From Cytobacillus pseudoceanisediminis (GTDB taxonomy: Bacteria > Bacillota > Bacilli > Bacillales > Cytobacillaceae), in contig NZ_CP097349.1 in the NCBI RefSeq assembly GCF_023516215.1, positions 806,001 to 870,000 on the forward strand: DNA of 64,000 bases, written 5' to 3'. How positions within the stretch are numbered: the stretch's first letter is position 1; every line of letters starts with the position of its first letter. Made by a program: the position numbers and the translations under genes. Positions 46,359-55,332 of the stretch are shown here, piece by piece. The notes beneath the pieces are model-generated. The model saw only the letters and a list, made by a program, of their open reading frames with translations. It was not told where the DNA came from and did no database searches.

Positions 46359-47549
46359 ATGGCAGTTAAAAATATTGGAATTATCATGAACGGTGTGACC
46401 GGTAGGATGGGAACGAATCAGCATCTAGTGAGATCTATCGTGGCAATCCGCGAGCAAGGCGGGGTGGAGCTGGCGAATGGTGATGTCATAATGCCGGACC
46501 CCATTCTTGTTGGAAGAAACAAAGATAAACTGCAATTGCTAGCTGAAAAGCACAATATCAGCCGATGGAGCACAGACCTTGATGAGTGCCTGGCAGATCC
46601 GCATAATGTAATTTATTTTGATTCTCAAACCACCGTCCGCAGGGCAGATGCGATTCGGAAAGCCATAAAAGCCGGAAAGCATATTTACTGTGAAAAGCCA
46701 ACTGCCACAAGCTTGGAGGAATCTATTGAGCTGGCAAAGCTGGCGTATGGGGCTGGGGTGAAAAATGGGGTTGTGCAGGATAAATTATTCCTGCCTGGAC
46801 TATTAAAATTAAAGAGACTGATAGATTCAGGGTTCTTCGGCAAAATCCTATCCGTTCAGATGGAATTTGGCTATTGGGTATTTGAAGGGGATTGGCAGGC
46901 TGGACAGAGGCCATCCTGGAATTACCGCAAGGAGGATGGAGGCGGAATTATTGTTGATATGTTCGCCCATTGGCGATATGTTCTCGACAACCTGTTTGGC
47001 AATGTAGAGTCTGTTTCCTGCCTGGGTAAAACCCATATTCCAAAACGGGTCGATGAGAATGGAAATACGTACGTGTGCACAGCCGATGATGCAGCATATG
47101 CAACCTTTGAACTCGAAGGCGGCATTATTGCACAGGTGAATTCCTCCTGGACTGTCCGGGTTAATCGGGAAGACTTATTAACGATTCAAGTAGATGGCAC
47201 ACACGGAAGCGCTGTAGCTGGTTTAAGAGATTGCAAGATTCAACATCGCATCAATACACCGAAGCCTGTATGGAATCCTGACATTGAGAATCCTTTTGCA
47301 TTTACAGAACAATGGCAAACAGTCCCGGATAACCAGGTTTTTGATAATGGCTTCAAGGTCCAGTGGGAGCTGTTTTTGAAGCATATTGCAGCCGGTGAAC
47401 CGTTTCCTTGGGATTTGCTCGAGGGTGCCAAAGGAACTCAGCTGGCTGAACTAGGGCTTAAATCGTGGGAGGAGCGGCGCTGGGTTGATGTACCGGAATT
47501 AAGCCTGGAGGTGAGAAAGAATGGTGAAGCAGTTAACTCTGCCAGATAA
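46359..47549 (+). CDS. Gfo/Idh/MocA-family oxidoreductase
   Basis: A 396-residue NAD(P)-dependent dehydrogenase with N-terminal IGIIMNGVTGRMGTNQH (a variant dinucleotide loop), the EKPTATSLEESI motif and GGGIIVDMFAHWRYVL, which holds the catalytic Asp/His region. Starts an operon with the DUF993 and TIM-barrel genes, overlapping the former by 29 bp. Probably oxidises a sugar or cyclitol to a keto form. RBS AAAGGAGG. Confidence 0.87.
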   Translation: MAVKNIGIIMNGVTGRMGTNQHLVRSIVAIREQGGVELANGDVIMPDPILVGRNKDKLQLLAEKHNISRWSTDLDECLADPHNVIYFDSQTTVRRADAIRKAIKAGKHIYCEKPTATSLEESIELAKLAYGAGVKNGVVQDKLFLPGLLKLKRLIDSGFFGKILSVQMEFGYWVFEGDWQAGQRPSWNYRKEDGGGIIVDMFAHWRYVLDNLFGNVESVSCLGKTHIPKRVDENGNTYVCTADDAAYATFELEGGIIAQVNSSWTVRVNREDLLTIQVDGTHGSAVAGLRDCKIQHRINTPKPVWNPDIENPFAFTEQWQTVPDNQVFDNGFKVQWELFLKHIAAGEPFPWDLLEGAKGTQLAELGLKSWEERRWVDVPELSLEVRKNGEAVNSAR

Positions 47550-48711
47550 AAACGGCAAGTCATATGAATATCACGCTGGGAATCAGAAAGTTTTCATCCT
47601 GCCGGAAGGCCCTTTCAAAAGCAGGATCGCCTTTTCAGCTGCCCATGTGGTTTGTGATCCTCTCGCAGATTCCGATCCCGTTTTAGAGGCAAAGATCGAC
47701 TGGGAAAACACCTTAGCTTATCGAAGACATCTATGGTCTATGGGTCTCTCGGTGGCAGAGGCGATGGATACGGCCCAGCGCGGAATGGGACTTAATTGGG
47801 AGCATGCAAAGGAGCTGATTCGCCGGTCGGCGGCGGAGGCAAAAGCAGAGGGTGGCAGGATAGCATGCGGAGCCGGGACAGATCAGCTGCTCCCTGGCCC
47901 ATCCGTCACCTTAGCGGATGTTCAGGCTGCCTATGAGGAGCAATGCGAATTTGTGGAATTGCATAACTCGCAAATCATCCTGATGGCAAGCAGGGCTCTG
48001 GCAGATTGTGCCCAAGGCCCTGAGGATTATGAGAGGATTTATGCCAATATTTTAAGACAGGTCTCTAAGCCGGTTATCCTTCACTGGCTTGGCGACATGT
48101 TTGATCCATCCTTAAAAGGATACTGGGGCTATAAGAATCTGGATGATGCGATGGAAGTCTGTCTGAATGTCATTTGGGATAACAAAGACAAAGTCGACGG
48201 AATTAAAATCTCTCTTCTTGATGCTTCCCGTGAAATAGAAATGCGCCGGCTTCTTCCACCAGGTGTGAAAATGTATACCGGTGATGATTTCAATTATCCT
48301 GAACTGATTAAAGGGGATGAACATGGATACAGCCATGCCCTGCTGGGGATTTTTGACGCCATCGCACCAGCTGCAGCTGCAGCCCTGCATGCTCTGGATG
48401 ATCGTGACTATGAGTCCTATCATGCATTATTGGAAAAAACAGTTCCGCTGTCACGTCATATTTTCCAGGCGCCAACTTATTCCTATAAAACCGGTATCGT
48501 CTTCATGGCTTATCTGAACGGGCACCAATCCCATTTCCGCATGATTGGCGGGGCTGAGAGTGCAAGGTCCATCGTGCATCTGTCGGAGCTGTTTGTATTG
48601 GCAGACCAGGCCGGACTGCTGTCGGACCCTGAGCTTGCTGCAGAAAGAATGAAGCTGGTATTGAATTTAGCCGGAATTCGTCAGGAGGAGTATTCCAGTG
48701 GAAAATTATGA
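47521..48711 (+). CDS. DUF993 / dihydrodipicolinate-synthase-like family protein
   Basis: A 396-residue protein of the DUF993 family, distantly DapA-like TIM barrel. Conserved stretches are WENTLAYRRHLWSMGLSVAEA, CGAGTDQL, and the GIKISLLD strand where the Schiff-base Lys of class I aldolases would lie. Inference: an aldolase or lyase cleaving a keto-sugar acid made by the preceding dehydrogenase. ATG behind GGAGGTGAG, overlapping both neighbours. Confidence 0.8.
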   Translation: MVKQLTLPDKNGKSYEYHAGNQKVFILPEGPFKSRIAFSAAHVVCDPLADSDPVLEAKIDWENTLAYRRHLWSMGLSVAEAMDTAQRGMGLNWEHAKELIRRSAAEAKAEGGRIACGAGTDQLLPGPSVTLADVQAAYEEQCEFVELHNSQIILMASRALADCAQGPEDYERIYANILRQVSKPVILHWLGDMFDPSLKGYWGYKNLDDAMEVCLNVIWDNKDKVDGIKISLLDASREIEMRRLLPPGVKMYTGDDFNYPELIKGDEHGYSHALLGIFDAIAPAAAAALHALDDRDYESYHALLEKTVPLSRHIFQAPTYSYKTGIVFMAYLNGHQSHFRMIGGAESARSIVHLSELFVLADQAGLLSDPELAAERMKLVLNLAGIRQEEYSSGKL

Positions 48712-49510
48712 GCGTTTAAGTCTAAATCAAATTACGACAGAGCAATGGAATTTAAAAGAAGCCATCGAGGGATGTGCCCGGGCAGAAGTTCCCTGGATCG
48801 CCCCCTGGCGGCATAAGGTAGAGGAGTTGGGCCTAGGCACAAGCAAACGGCTGATCAAGGATGCGGGATTAAAGGTTTCCAGTTTGTGCAGAGGCGGCAT
48901 GTTTCCCGCTGGAACTCCATCTGAGCGGCAAAAAAGAATAGAAGATAATAAAAGAGCGGTGGAAGAAGCTGCCGAGCTGGGTACGGATGTTCTCGTTCTG
49001 GTCTGCGGGCCGTCTCCTGACCGGGACATTGTATCTGCCCGGCAAATGGTCGAGGAAGGAATCTCCCAGCTGGTTCCATTCGCGGAATCGCATGGAGTGA
49101 AATTAGGAATCGAGCCGCTGCACCCTATGTATGCGGCGGAACGGTCGGTGGTCGTTTCTATGGACCTGGCTAACACTCTTGCGGAAGCATACCGGCCTGA
49201 ACAGGTAGGTGTCGTTGTCGATGTCTTTCATGTATGGTGGGATCCCGGCTTATATAACCAGATCAGCCGGGCCAAAGGCCGAATCTTAGGCTTCCATGTT
49301 TCCGATTGGCTCGTTCCTACACCTGATATGCTGAAGGGACGGGGCATGATGGGCGACGGAGTAATTGAAATCAACCGCATCCGCAAGGCTGTAGAGGAAA
49401 CAGGCTACTCGGGGCCCATTGAAGTGGAAATTTTCAATGATCAAATCTGGAGCCAGCCTGCCGATGATACATTAATTCAAATGAAAGAAAGCTACTTGAA
49501 GCATGTGTAG
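48698..49510 (+). CDS. Sugar phosphate isomerase/epimerase-like TIM-barrel protein
   Basis: A 270-residue AP-endonuclease-2-type barrel with metal-site motifs GIEPLHPMY (Glu), VVVDVFHVWWDP (Asp/His), GFHVSDWL (His) and IEVEIFND (Glu). GTG 48698 is preceded by AGGAGG and overlaps DUF993 by 14 bp. Third enzyme of the operon; substrate not known. Confidence 0.85.
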   Translation: MENYERLSLNQITTEQWNLKEAIEGCARAEVPWIAPWRHKVEELGLGTSKRLIKDAGLKVSSLCRGGMFPAGTPSERQKRIEDNKRAVEEAAELGTDVLVLVCGPSPDRDIVSARQMVEEGISQLVPFAESHGVKLGIEPLHPMYAAERSVVVSMDLANTLAEAYRPEQVGVVVDVFHVWWDPGLYNQISRAKGRILGFHVSDWLVPTPDMLKGRGMMGDGVIEINRIRKAVEETGYSGPIEVEIFNDQIWSQPADDTLIQMKESYLKHV

Positions 49511-49513
49511 TAA

Positions 49514-49546
49514 AAAAGAAGCGACAATAGTTGTCGCTTCTTTTTT
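49514..49546 (+). terminator. Terminator of the DUF993 operon
   Basis: A perfect 14-bp stem (49514-49527 with 49531-49544) with a 3-nt loop. T6 on the right and A-run on the left make it work on both strands. Confidence 0.9.
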
Positions 49547-49622
49547 GTATGCGGAAATCTGGCGCATTAAGTGCAAGGAGGTGATTAACATCTCTTTCCA
49601 CATTGGCTAATGGATCAACGCT

Positions 49623-51503
49623 TCATCCGAACTTCCGATGATAATGAGCCAAAGCCATCAGGGGGAAAATATACCGATAGCTATGATAATGGATGTAAAA
49701 GCTTCCTGCCATAGCCTGCCCTTTTGGATAGGCTGTTGTCCAATCCTCTTTATCAATTGAATGGACCAGGCAATGAATTCCTTTCTGGATTTCTTCGGTT
49801 GGCTGATCTTCCGCTGTAATTAAGGCATCCAGCGCCCATGCCGTGTCAGTTAAGGTACTTGCATGCAAAGGAACATATGATTTCTTGCTGTCACTCAGGC
49901 AGGATTCTCCCCAGCCGCCATCCTCGTTTTGAATACCCTTCAGCCAGTCAGCGGCTTTTTGGATGGAAGGATGGTCTTTTGACATGCCTGAAGCAATAAG
50001 CCCTGTTACGGCTGCCCACGTGCCATAAATATAGCAAACACCCCATCTGCCATACCATGAGCCATTCTGTTCCTGGTTGTTCAACAGCCAGTTAATGGCG
50101 TTTTGAACTGCAGGGTCATGATCAGGCAGGTTTGTATAATTCCCTAAAAACTCCAGTGTCCTTCCGGTCAGGTCTGCAGATGTGGGGTCTCCAAATATAT
50201 ATTCACCCTTTTCAATTGGCAGGAAGTCAAGCCATGGATTCTCGGTGTTTCTTTCAAAGGAGGGCCAGCCTCCATCATCATTTTGCATGGATAGCAGCCA
50301 TTGGGTGCCCCGATTCCAGGCCTCCTGATTTTTTGAATTGTCCTCCACACTCCTGGCTATCGCTCTTAACGAAGCAGTTGTATCGTCTATATCGGGATTG
50401 CGGGTGTTTACGTCGGAAAATCCCCATCCACCCGGCAGAGCATTCGGATTATGAATAACCCACTCTCCAAACTGATCATGCTGACGCTGCAGCAAATAGG
50501 TATTTGCTTTCTTTACAGCAGAATCTTCCGGTGAAAGGCCGGCTAACTGGAGAGCTGCATTAATCAGAGAAGTATTCCAGACACCGGCGTTAGCATACTG
50601 CATATGGGGGAGACCATCGATGTCAGTCCTGAGCGATTTCAGCCCTGCGACCGCATTTTTTACAATCGGATCATCCTTGGAGTAGCCAAGAGACAGGAGT
50701 GCAAAGATCATTAAAAAGGTAGAACTGAAATAACTATAGAATGTTCCATCCGGTTCAATCCGCTCGAGCATATATTTATTGGCCCGGTCCATAGCCAATG
50801 AGTGAAACTGTTCAGGCAGTCCTAAAAGATCTTCTACTCCTTCTTTGATGAATGATAATAATGACCGGTATTCCGGCTGGATATCCCATGGGACTTCTCC
50901 TGACCTTGTTAAAAGTAAATCTGAAAGGTCGGGGCTGTTTTTCGTTTTGATGCTGAACTTTTTCTCTGCCAGAATCAAAATCGGAGCCAGATTTACACGC
51001 CCATACACGGAAAACTGATAAAAGTTAAACGGGAAGGAGAGAGGCAGAAGCATAATCTCTACGGGAACCGGAAAGGATTCAGGCCATTTATACTGTCCTG
51101 TAGAGGAAAGCATAATTTTTGTGAAAACATTCACGCTTTCCATACCGCCATGCTCCAGTATGAATTCCCTGGCGGCTTTCATTCGGGGATCTTCCTTCTG
51201 AATATAACCCGAATATAATAGCCCGTAATAAGCCTCCAAAGTGGCAGTTGCATTTCCATCCTTTTCATCCTCAAAAATCTTCCAGGCGCCATTTTCCTCC
51301 TGTTTGCTTATGATCCTTGCTGCCAGCCCCTGTATTAATTTTTCATCATGTATCTCCAGTGTCTTTAATAAAATGATCATATAAGCATCTGTTGAAATGC
51401 CAGTTTCAAATGGATAATTCCAGGAACCATCAGGAGACTGGTCTTTTCTTAACAGGGTGATGAGATTGTTCATGCTAGAAACCGTATCAGTCATTTCATG
51501 CAC
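49623..51503 (-). CDS. sqhC: Squalene-hopene cyclase family protein, sporulenol synthase type
   Basis: A 626-residue terpene cyclase. The catalytic acid motif DIDD is at 371-374 (DxDD), and QW repeats occur throughout (QSPDGSW, NDDGGWPSF, QNEDGGWGES, QEQNGSWYGRWG). Length agrees with B. subtilis SqhC (about 632), which cyclises tetraprenyl-beta-curcumene to sporulenol in spores. Squalene is the alternative substrate. AGAGGAA precedes ATG 51503. Divergent from the DUF2515 gene. Confidence 0.88.
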   Translation of the reverse strand: MHEMTDTVSSMNNLITLLRKDQSPDGSWNYPFETGISTDAYMIILLKTLEIHDEKLIQGLAARIISKQEENGAWKIFEDEKDGNATATLEAYYGLLYSGYIQKEDPRMKAAREFILEHGGMESVNVFTKIMLSSTGQYKWPESFPVPVEIMLLPLSFPFNFYQFSVYGRVNLAPILILAEKKFSIKTKNSPDLSDLLLTRSGEVPWDIQPEYRSLLSFIKEGVEDLLGLPEQFHSLAMDRANKYMLERIEPDGTFYSYFSSTFLMIFALLSLGYSKDDPIVKNAVAGLKSLRTDIDGLPHMQYANAGVWNTSLINAALQLAGLSPEDSAVKKANTYLLQRQHDQFGEWVIHNPNALPGGWGFSDVNTRNPDIDDTTASLRAIARSVEDNSKNQEAWNRGTQWLLSMQNDDGGWPSFERNTENPWLDFLPIEKGEYIFGDPTSADLTGRTLEFLGNYTNLPDHDPAVQNAINWLLNNQEQNGSWYGRWGVCYIYGTWAAVTGLIASGMSKDHPSIQKAADWLKGIQNEDGGWGESCLSDSKKSYVPLHASTLTDTAWALDALITAEDQPTEEIQKGIHCLVHSIDKEDWTTAYPKGQAMAGSFYIHYHSYRYIFPLMALAHYHRKFG

Positions 51504-51574
51504 ATTCCTCTCAAGTAAAATGGATCCTTTAGATACATATTCATCTGACTGAAAGAGAATTCATGGAGGAGGGG

Positions 51575-52701
51575 ATGCTCATCTTTTTTCAAAAGAAACA
51601 AGGGAAGTCCCCAATGGGCTGGTTAAAGGAAGAATTAAAGAAAAGGACACGAACTCAAAAATCGATCCATCTTTCAGAAGAGGAGAAGGGAATCCTCAGC
51701 CATATTAAACGGGAGACAATGGGCTGGAATCTGAATAATGTCACCAGGACAAAAGCCTATCTTGATTTCTACCGGCAGCAACCGGAAATCCATTGGGCCT
51801 TTTTGGGACATATGGTTTCCCGCAATGGCGGATGGAATATGACCGATTTAAAGGGGGAGATTCTGTCCCGATTATTACCGAATCGCGAAAAACATTCCTT
51901 CTTTTCCTTTCTGGAAAGAGGGAATTGGCTCATTTTTCAAGATGCCTATCCGCAATTTTTGATTTACCGGGAAAGCCTGAAAAGAAATAAGCCATTATTT
52001 TACCTTTTTCCGCTCCTTAATATTTCCGTCTTCATGGAAACGGTCTGGAGCTGTTTTTGGAGAAAGCCCGATCCTTACCTTCTCACCATTGCCCTTGTCA
52101 TAAATGAACAAAGCTATTTAGAAAATAGGGTGATTCAAAATCCGCTATATAAACAAGAGGTTTTTCATAAGTTTGAATTTAAGCTGCAGGAGCTTCTGGC
52201 CTTGAATCACATCCTTTTTCCTTATGAAAGGAATGGCGTTACCCATATGAAGGGCCAGACATTGAATCATTTTGAATCGCTTCATGAACGGATCCTATTA
52301 GGGAAAAAGCTGTATGATATCCTGTTTAAGGACAAAGAGTTGCTTGCCTTAACGGAACAATGGGCATATGCTCACCCCCATACCGGTTCAAGGAAGGATT
52401 ATTGGCCGCATATTTTCAATGATGTCCATGAAGGACTGCCAGGCGAGCAATATCAGTTTCAATTAAAATCGTGCCAGCTGCGGCCGGGGGAAGACGGATT
52501 TATAGCCCAAGCCTTGAAACGGCCTGGAAAAATAGGAGCCAGCATGATGCCGAATCAGGGGATTGGTTTAGGGATTTTCACGTATTGGAGTATTTTCTGG
52601 AGTTAGACGATATGATCAATGGGGAGATCCAGCATGCATACTGTAAAACACTTGAAAGGCTCGAGCTCGCAGCCCTTGCGAAAAAAGCCGTCTGGAATTA
52701 G
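51575..52701 (+). pseudogene. DUF2515-family protein (YppC-like; single-base frameshift)
   Basis: About 375 residues once repaired. The GG run at 52571-52573 lacks one G; restored, it reads GLGDFHVLEYFLELDDMING and continues to 52701. GGAGGAGG before ATG 51575 chooses that start over 51563. I relate it to B. subtilis YppC/DUF2515, function unknown; no enzyme motif is evident. It is divergent from sqhC with a short shared promoter region. Confidence 0.75.
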
Positions 52702-52708
52702 AAGCTAT

Positions 52709-53083
52709 ATGCCGGCCATGCTATTGGCATCGCTGTTAGGCACATACTTAGATTTGTATTTTATCGGGAAGGGGATGTACTACTTCCCGAACCGGCCATT
52801 CTCAGCCATTTTTTCAATCAATATACTGTTCACCCTGGCAGTCCTTCCTATCTTCATGATTCCATTATTAAAAATCATGAAAAGCCTGAAGGGCTGGTTA
52901 AAAGGGATGTTTGTTTTATCCATCAGCTTAGCAATGGCAGCCTTGGAAAAAATGGGAGAGGACATGGGAATGTTTGTCCATGCAGAAAACTGGCATCATC
53001 ATTATACCTTTGTGGGATACAGCCTATTTATCGGATTGATCACTGCGTTTCATGGATGGATCAATAAAAAGAATAAGGAATGA
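52709..53083 (+). CDS. Small integral membrane protein, CBO0543-like family
   Basis: About 124 residues with four predicted helices (LLASLLGTYLDLYFIG, FSINILFTLAVLPIF, MFVLSISLAMAALE, FVGYSLFIGLITAFH) and an ENWHHHYT motif before the last helix, typical of the spore-former CBO0543 family of unknown function. The frame is open from 52619, but that part overlaps DUF2515, so ATG 52709 is preferred; no strong ribosome site is visible. Confidence 0.65.
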   Translation: MPAMLLASLLGTYLDLYFIGKGMYYFPNRPFSAIFSINILFTLAVLPIFMIPLLKIMKSLKGWLKGMFVLSISLAMAALEKMGEDMGMFVHAENWHHHYTFVGYSLFIGLITAFHGWINKKNKE

Positions 53084-53092
53084 ATTATGTTT

Positions 53093-53130
53093 AAAAGCCT
53101 ATTTCGATGGAAAATAGGCTTTTTCTTTTT
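53093..53130 (+). terminator. Terminator after the CBO0543-like gene
   Basis: AAAAGCCTATTT (53093-53104) pairs with AAATAGGCTTTT (53112-53123), followed by TCTTTTT. Confidence 0.85.
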
Positions 53131-53271
53131 CTGTATCAATTAATACGCATCAACGAAAATAGAAGACTATCTTTCAGTAATAATACAAAGATTAGAATTA
53201 TTAAAGACAGTTAACACTCTATTTACAAATCGGTAAAGGTGCGATTGTTCGACATATTTTTAAAAAACGCT

Positions 53272-53333
53272 TGATATAATGACAGTATTTTAAAGGGAGG
53301 GAGATGAAACCGGCTAAGTACTTGCATGTTTAA
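53272..53333 (+). promoter_or_regulatory. Extended -10 promoter and nine-codon mini-ORF
   Basis: TGATATAAT (53272-53280) is a perfect extended -10. Shortly after, GGGAGGGAG precedes ATG 53304, which opens a nine-codon frame (MKPAKYLHV, stop 53331-53333). The mini-ORF may be a leader or a chance frame ahead of the small membrane protein at 53414. Confidence 0.4.
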
Positions 53334-53413
53334 TACAATTTGACAATCCTTCGCAGCGAGAATTAACCCATCTATAAAGAAAAATTCACGTCAAAATCAT
53401 TGGGGGAGGAATC

Positions 53414-53509
53414 ATGACGGAGGTTTTACTTTATGTCGGTACATATATTTCTCTTACTTTTGCCCTCGGCTGGCTGATTACGGTTGCTTTTAATCTGTTT
53501 TTAAAATGA
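53414..53509 (+). CDS. 31-residue membrane miniprotein
   Basis: ATG 53414 with a very strong GGGGGAGGA site encodes a single hydrophobic helix (LLYVGTYISLTFALGWLI and following) ending NLFLK. Too short for usual ORF callers. A one-helix miniprotein of this kind may regulate a membrane complex; no family recognised. The ribosome site and clean hydrophobicity are the evidence for coding. Confidence 0.55.
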   Translation: MTEVLLYVGTYISLTFALGWLITVAFNLFLK

Positions 53510-53598
53510 ACACAACCTCCCACTTCCATACACGATAGAGGGTTCTGCAGATTGTGCTCATTCTTCAAGCATCTTTAAAACCAGGGAGGTTATAAGAT

Positions 53599-53766
53599 TT
53601 GTGGATTCTAACACTTTTTTTACATGACAAGGTCAAAATGTTTGAGTATGACAACAAGGATGAAGCCAGAACGGAGTTCGAGAAAGCAAATGGATGTAAG
53701 ATTCTTTCTGAGATCATCCATTACAGGGACTTTGAAAAAGAGGAAGTTAAATCCCTGGGCAAATGA
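53599..53766 (+). CDS. 55-residue hypothetical protein
   Basis: TTG 53599 sits 9 bp after GGGAGG and opens a 55-codon frame: hydrophobic-aromatic start MWILTLFLHDKVKMFEYD, then a charged part (DEARTEFEKANGCKIL, IIHYRDFEKEEV). It looks like a small beta-alpha fold seen in several Bacillus hypothetical proteins. A terminator follows 30 bp later, consistent with a real gene. Function unknown. Confidence 0.6.
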   Translation: MWILTLFLHDKVKMFEYDNKDEARTEFEKANGCKILSEIIHYRDFEKEEVKSLGK

Positions 53767-53795
53767 AGCAGAGTCGTAAATGGAGTAATAATGCC

Positions 53796-53823
53796 AGGCC
53801 TTCTTAACCGGAGGTCTTTTTTT
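53796..53823 (+). terminator. Terminator after the 55-residue ORF
   Basis: AGGCCTTC (53796-53803) pairs with GGAGGTCT (53810-53817) using two G-T pairs, then a T7 tract. Confidence 0.75.
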
Positions 53824-53989
53824 ATGAAAAATTTAAACCTTTTTGTTAGGTGTTTGGAAGTATGCAAACATTTAATAGGTGTGTTTGTTATTTCATTGAC
53901 TAAATTCAAACTTTGTATTATTATGTTTATCATAAAGCAAACAAAGTGATAATTTGTTTATTCATATGGATTAGGATGTGTATTGGCTA

Positions 53990-54745
53990 ATGGAATTATC
54001 AAATCTATTCTGGGACGCTTCTTTGGAGGAGCTTAAACAGGGCTATATCGAAGAAAAGGATTCATTTACATGCCTCTTATGCGGGGAAAAGATTGAAAAA
54101 GGGATTGTATATCCGTATAAAGATAGATTGTACGAAGCGGAACGGTATATGCGCATTCATATCGAAACGGCGCATAACTCGGTGTTTGATTATTTGCTGT
54201 CCATGGATAAGAAGCTTACAGGGCTTACCGATCATCAAAAAAGTCTTCTGCAGCTTTTTCATCAGGGTAAAAGCGATAAGGACATTCAGAAAGAACTGGA
54301 CATGGGGAGCACCTCGACCATCCGCCATCACCGTTTTGCTTTAAAGGAAAAGGAACGGCAGGCGAAGACCTTCCTGGCAATCATGGAATTGCTGAAGGCA
54401 AAGGATGAGTACGCACCAGCGTTCCTGCCTGTCCATAAAACAGCCACGATGGTGGATGACCGCTATAACATTACAGAAGAAGAACAGGAGAAAATCCTTA
54501 AGAAATACTTCCCTGAAGGCACTGATAAGCCCCTCGTAAAGTTTCCGCCAAAGGAGAAGCAAAGGCTGATTGTGCTGCGGGAGATTGCCGGGCAGCTTCA
54601 GCCTGAGCACACATATGGCGAGAAAGAGATAAATCGGGCATTGCAGGGCTTTTATGAGGATTATGCTTTGATCAGACGATATTTGATCGATTATGGATTT
54701 TTGGACCGGAAGCTGGATGGCAGCGAGTATTGGCTTAAAAAATAG
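53990..54745 (+). CDS. DUF2087-type transcriptional regulator with N-terminal zinc-finger-like motif
   Basis: About 251 residues. N-terminus has CLLCGEK followed by MRIHIETAH, a C2H2-like metal site (about 24-60); the middle has a LuxR-like HTH (KSDKDIQKELDMGSTSTIRHH); the C-terminus (KYFPEG...GEKEINRALQGFYEDYALIRRYLIDYG, split) is DUF2087, usually linked to DNA-binding regulators. GTG 53978 is an alternative start; neither has a strong ribosome site. The GIY-YIG gene follows by 17 bp and is probably co-transcribed. Confidence 0.75.
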   Translation: MELSNLFWDASLEELKQGYIEEKDSFTCLLCGEKIEKGIVYPYKDRLYEAERYMRIHIETAHNSVFDYLLSMDKKLTGLTDHQKSLLQLFHQGKSDKDIQKELDMGSTSTIRHHRFALKEKERQAKTFLAIMELLKAKDEYAPAFLPVHKTATMVDDRYNITEEEQEKILKKYFPEGTDKPLVKFPPKEKQRLIVLREIAGQLQPEHTYGEKEINRALQGFYEDYALIRRYLIDYGFLDRKLDGSEYWLKK

Positions 54746-54762
54746 ACAAACGGGGGATTATC

Positions 54763-55115
54763 ATGGAACGCAAAAGAGAATTAAAACAGCAGTTTAAAGA
54801 AACGCCCATTGAAGCAGGGTTTATCAAATAAAGAATACAGTGAACAATAAAATCTTCATTGGCAGCACAAATAATTTAAAAAGCTTGAATGGAGTAAGAT
54901 TTTCACTCGAAACAAACGGCTACATGCCTAATCGGGAGCTGCAGGACGAGTGGAATCAATACGGGAAAGAGGCATTTGAAATCGGCATTCTGGAGAAGCT
55001 GAAAAAGAAAAATGATCCGTATTTCAACGAAAAGGAAGCCCTGGAAAAGCTGGAAGAAAAGTGGCTGGAGGAGCTGCAGCCATATGGGGACAATGGATAT
55101 AACAAGAAGAAATGA
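54763..55115 (+). pseudogene. GIY-YIG nuclease-family protein (single-base frameshift)
   Basis: ATG 54763 behind GGGGGATT opens MERKRELKQQFKETPIEAG, then the frame stops after GFIK. Adding one G at 54817-54819 gives the family motif GVYQIKNTVNNKIFIGSTNN and continues to 55115, about 117 residues. GVYQI corresponds to GIY and IFIGST to YIG; a conserved Arg (NGVRF), and ELQPYGDNGYN near the end. Bacillus GIY-YIG proteins of this size are of unknown role. A diverged C-terminal remnant of a paralog is at 60403. Confidence 0.78.
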
Positions 55116-55137
55116 CGTGTGCACACGTCATTTTTTG
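55111..55137 (+). terminator. Terminator overlapping the GIY-YIG stop codon
   Basis: AATGACGTGTG and CACACGTCATT (55111-55132) form a perfect palindrome followed by T6; the TGA stop is inside the stem. Confidence 0.8.
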
Positions 55138-55300
55138 TTGCCGAAAAACTTACTCCACAGTCACGAATAGCTTTCTTATTATTGAATTTTTGGATGCAGT
55201 AACCATGATAATCGGGCAGCCTTAAAGAGTAATGAAAATTCTTTACGTAACTAATTTAACATGTTAGTCATATTTTGAAAATTCTGAACTAAAATATAAC

Positions 55301-55308
55301 TGTATACA
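55301..55308. promoter_or_regulatory. Candidate GntR operator TGTATACA
   Basis: The palindrome TGTATACA lies 17 bp upstream of the gntR ribosome site and just after an AT-rich TATAAC (55294-55299). FCD-type GntR regulators commonly bind NTNGTATACNAN sites, so autoregulation of the opine/ECF operon is inferred. Confidence 0.5.
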
Positions 55309-55332
55309 ATTATATTTTAGGAGGTGGTTAAA

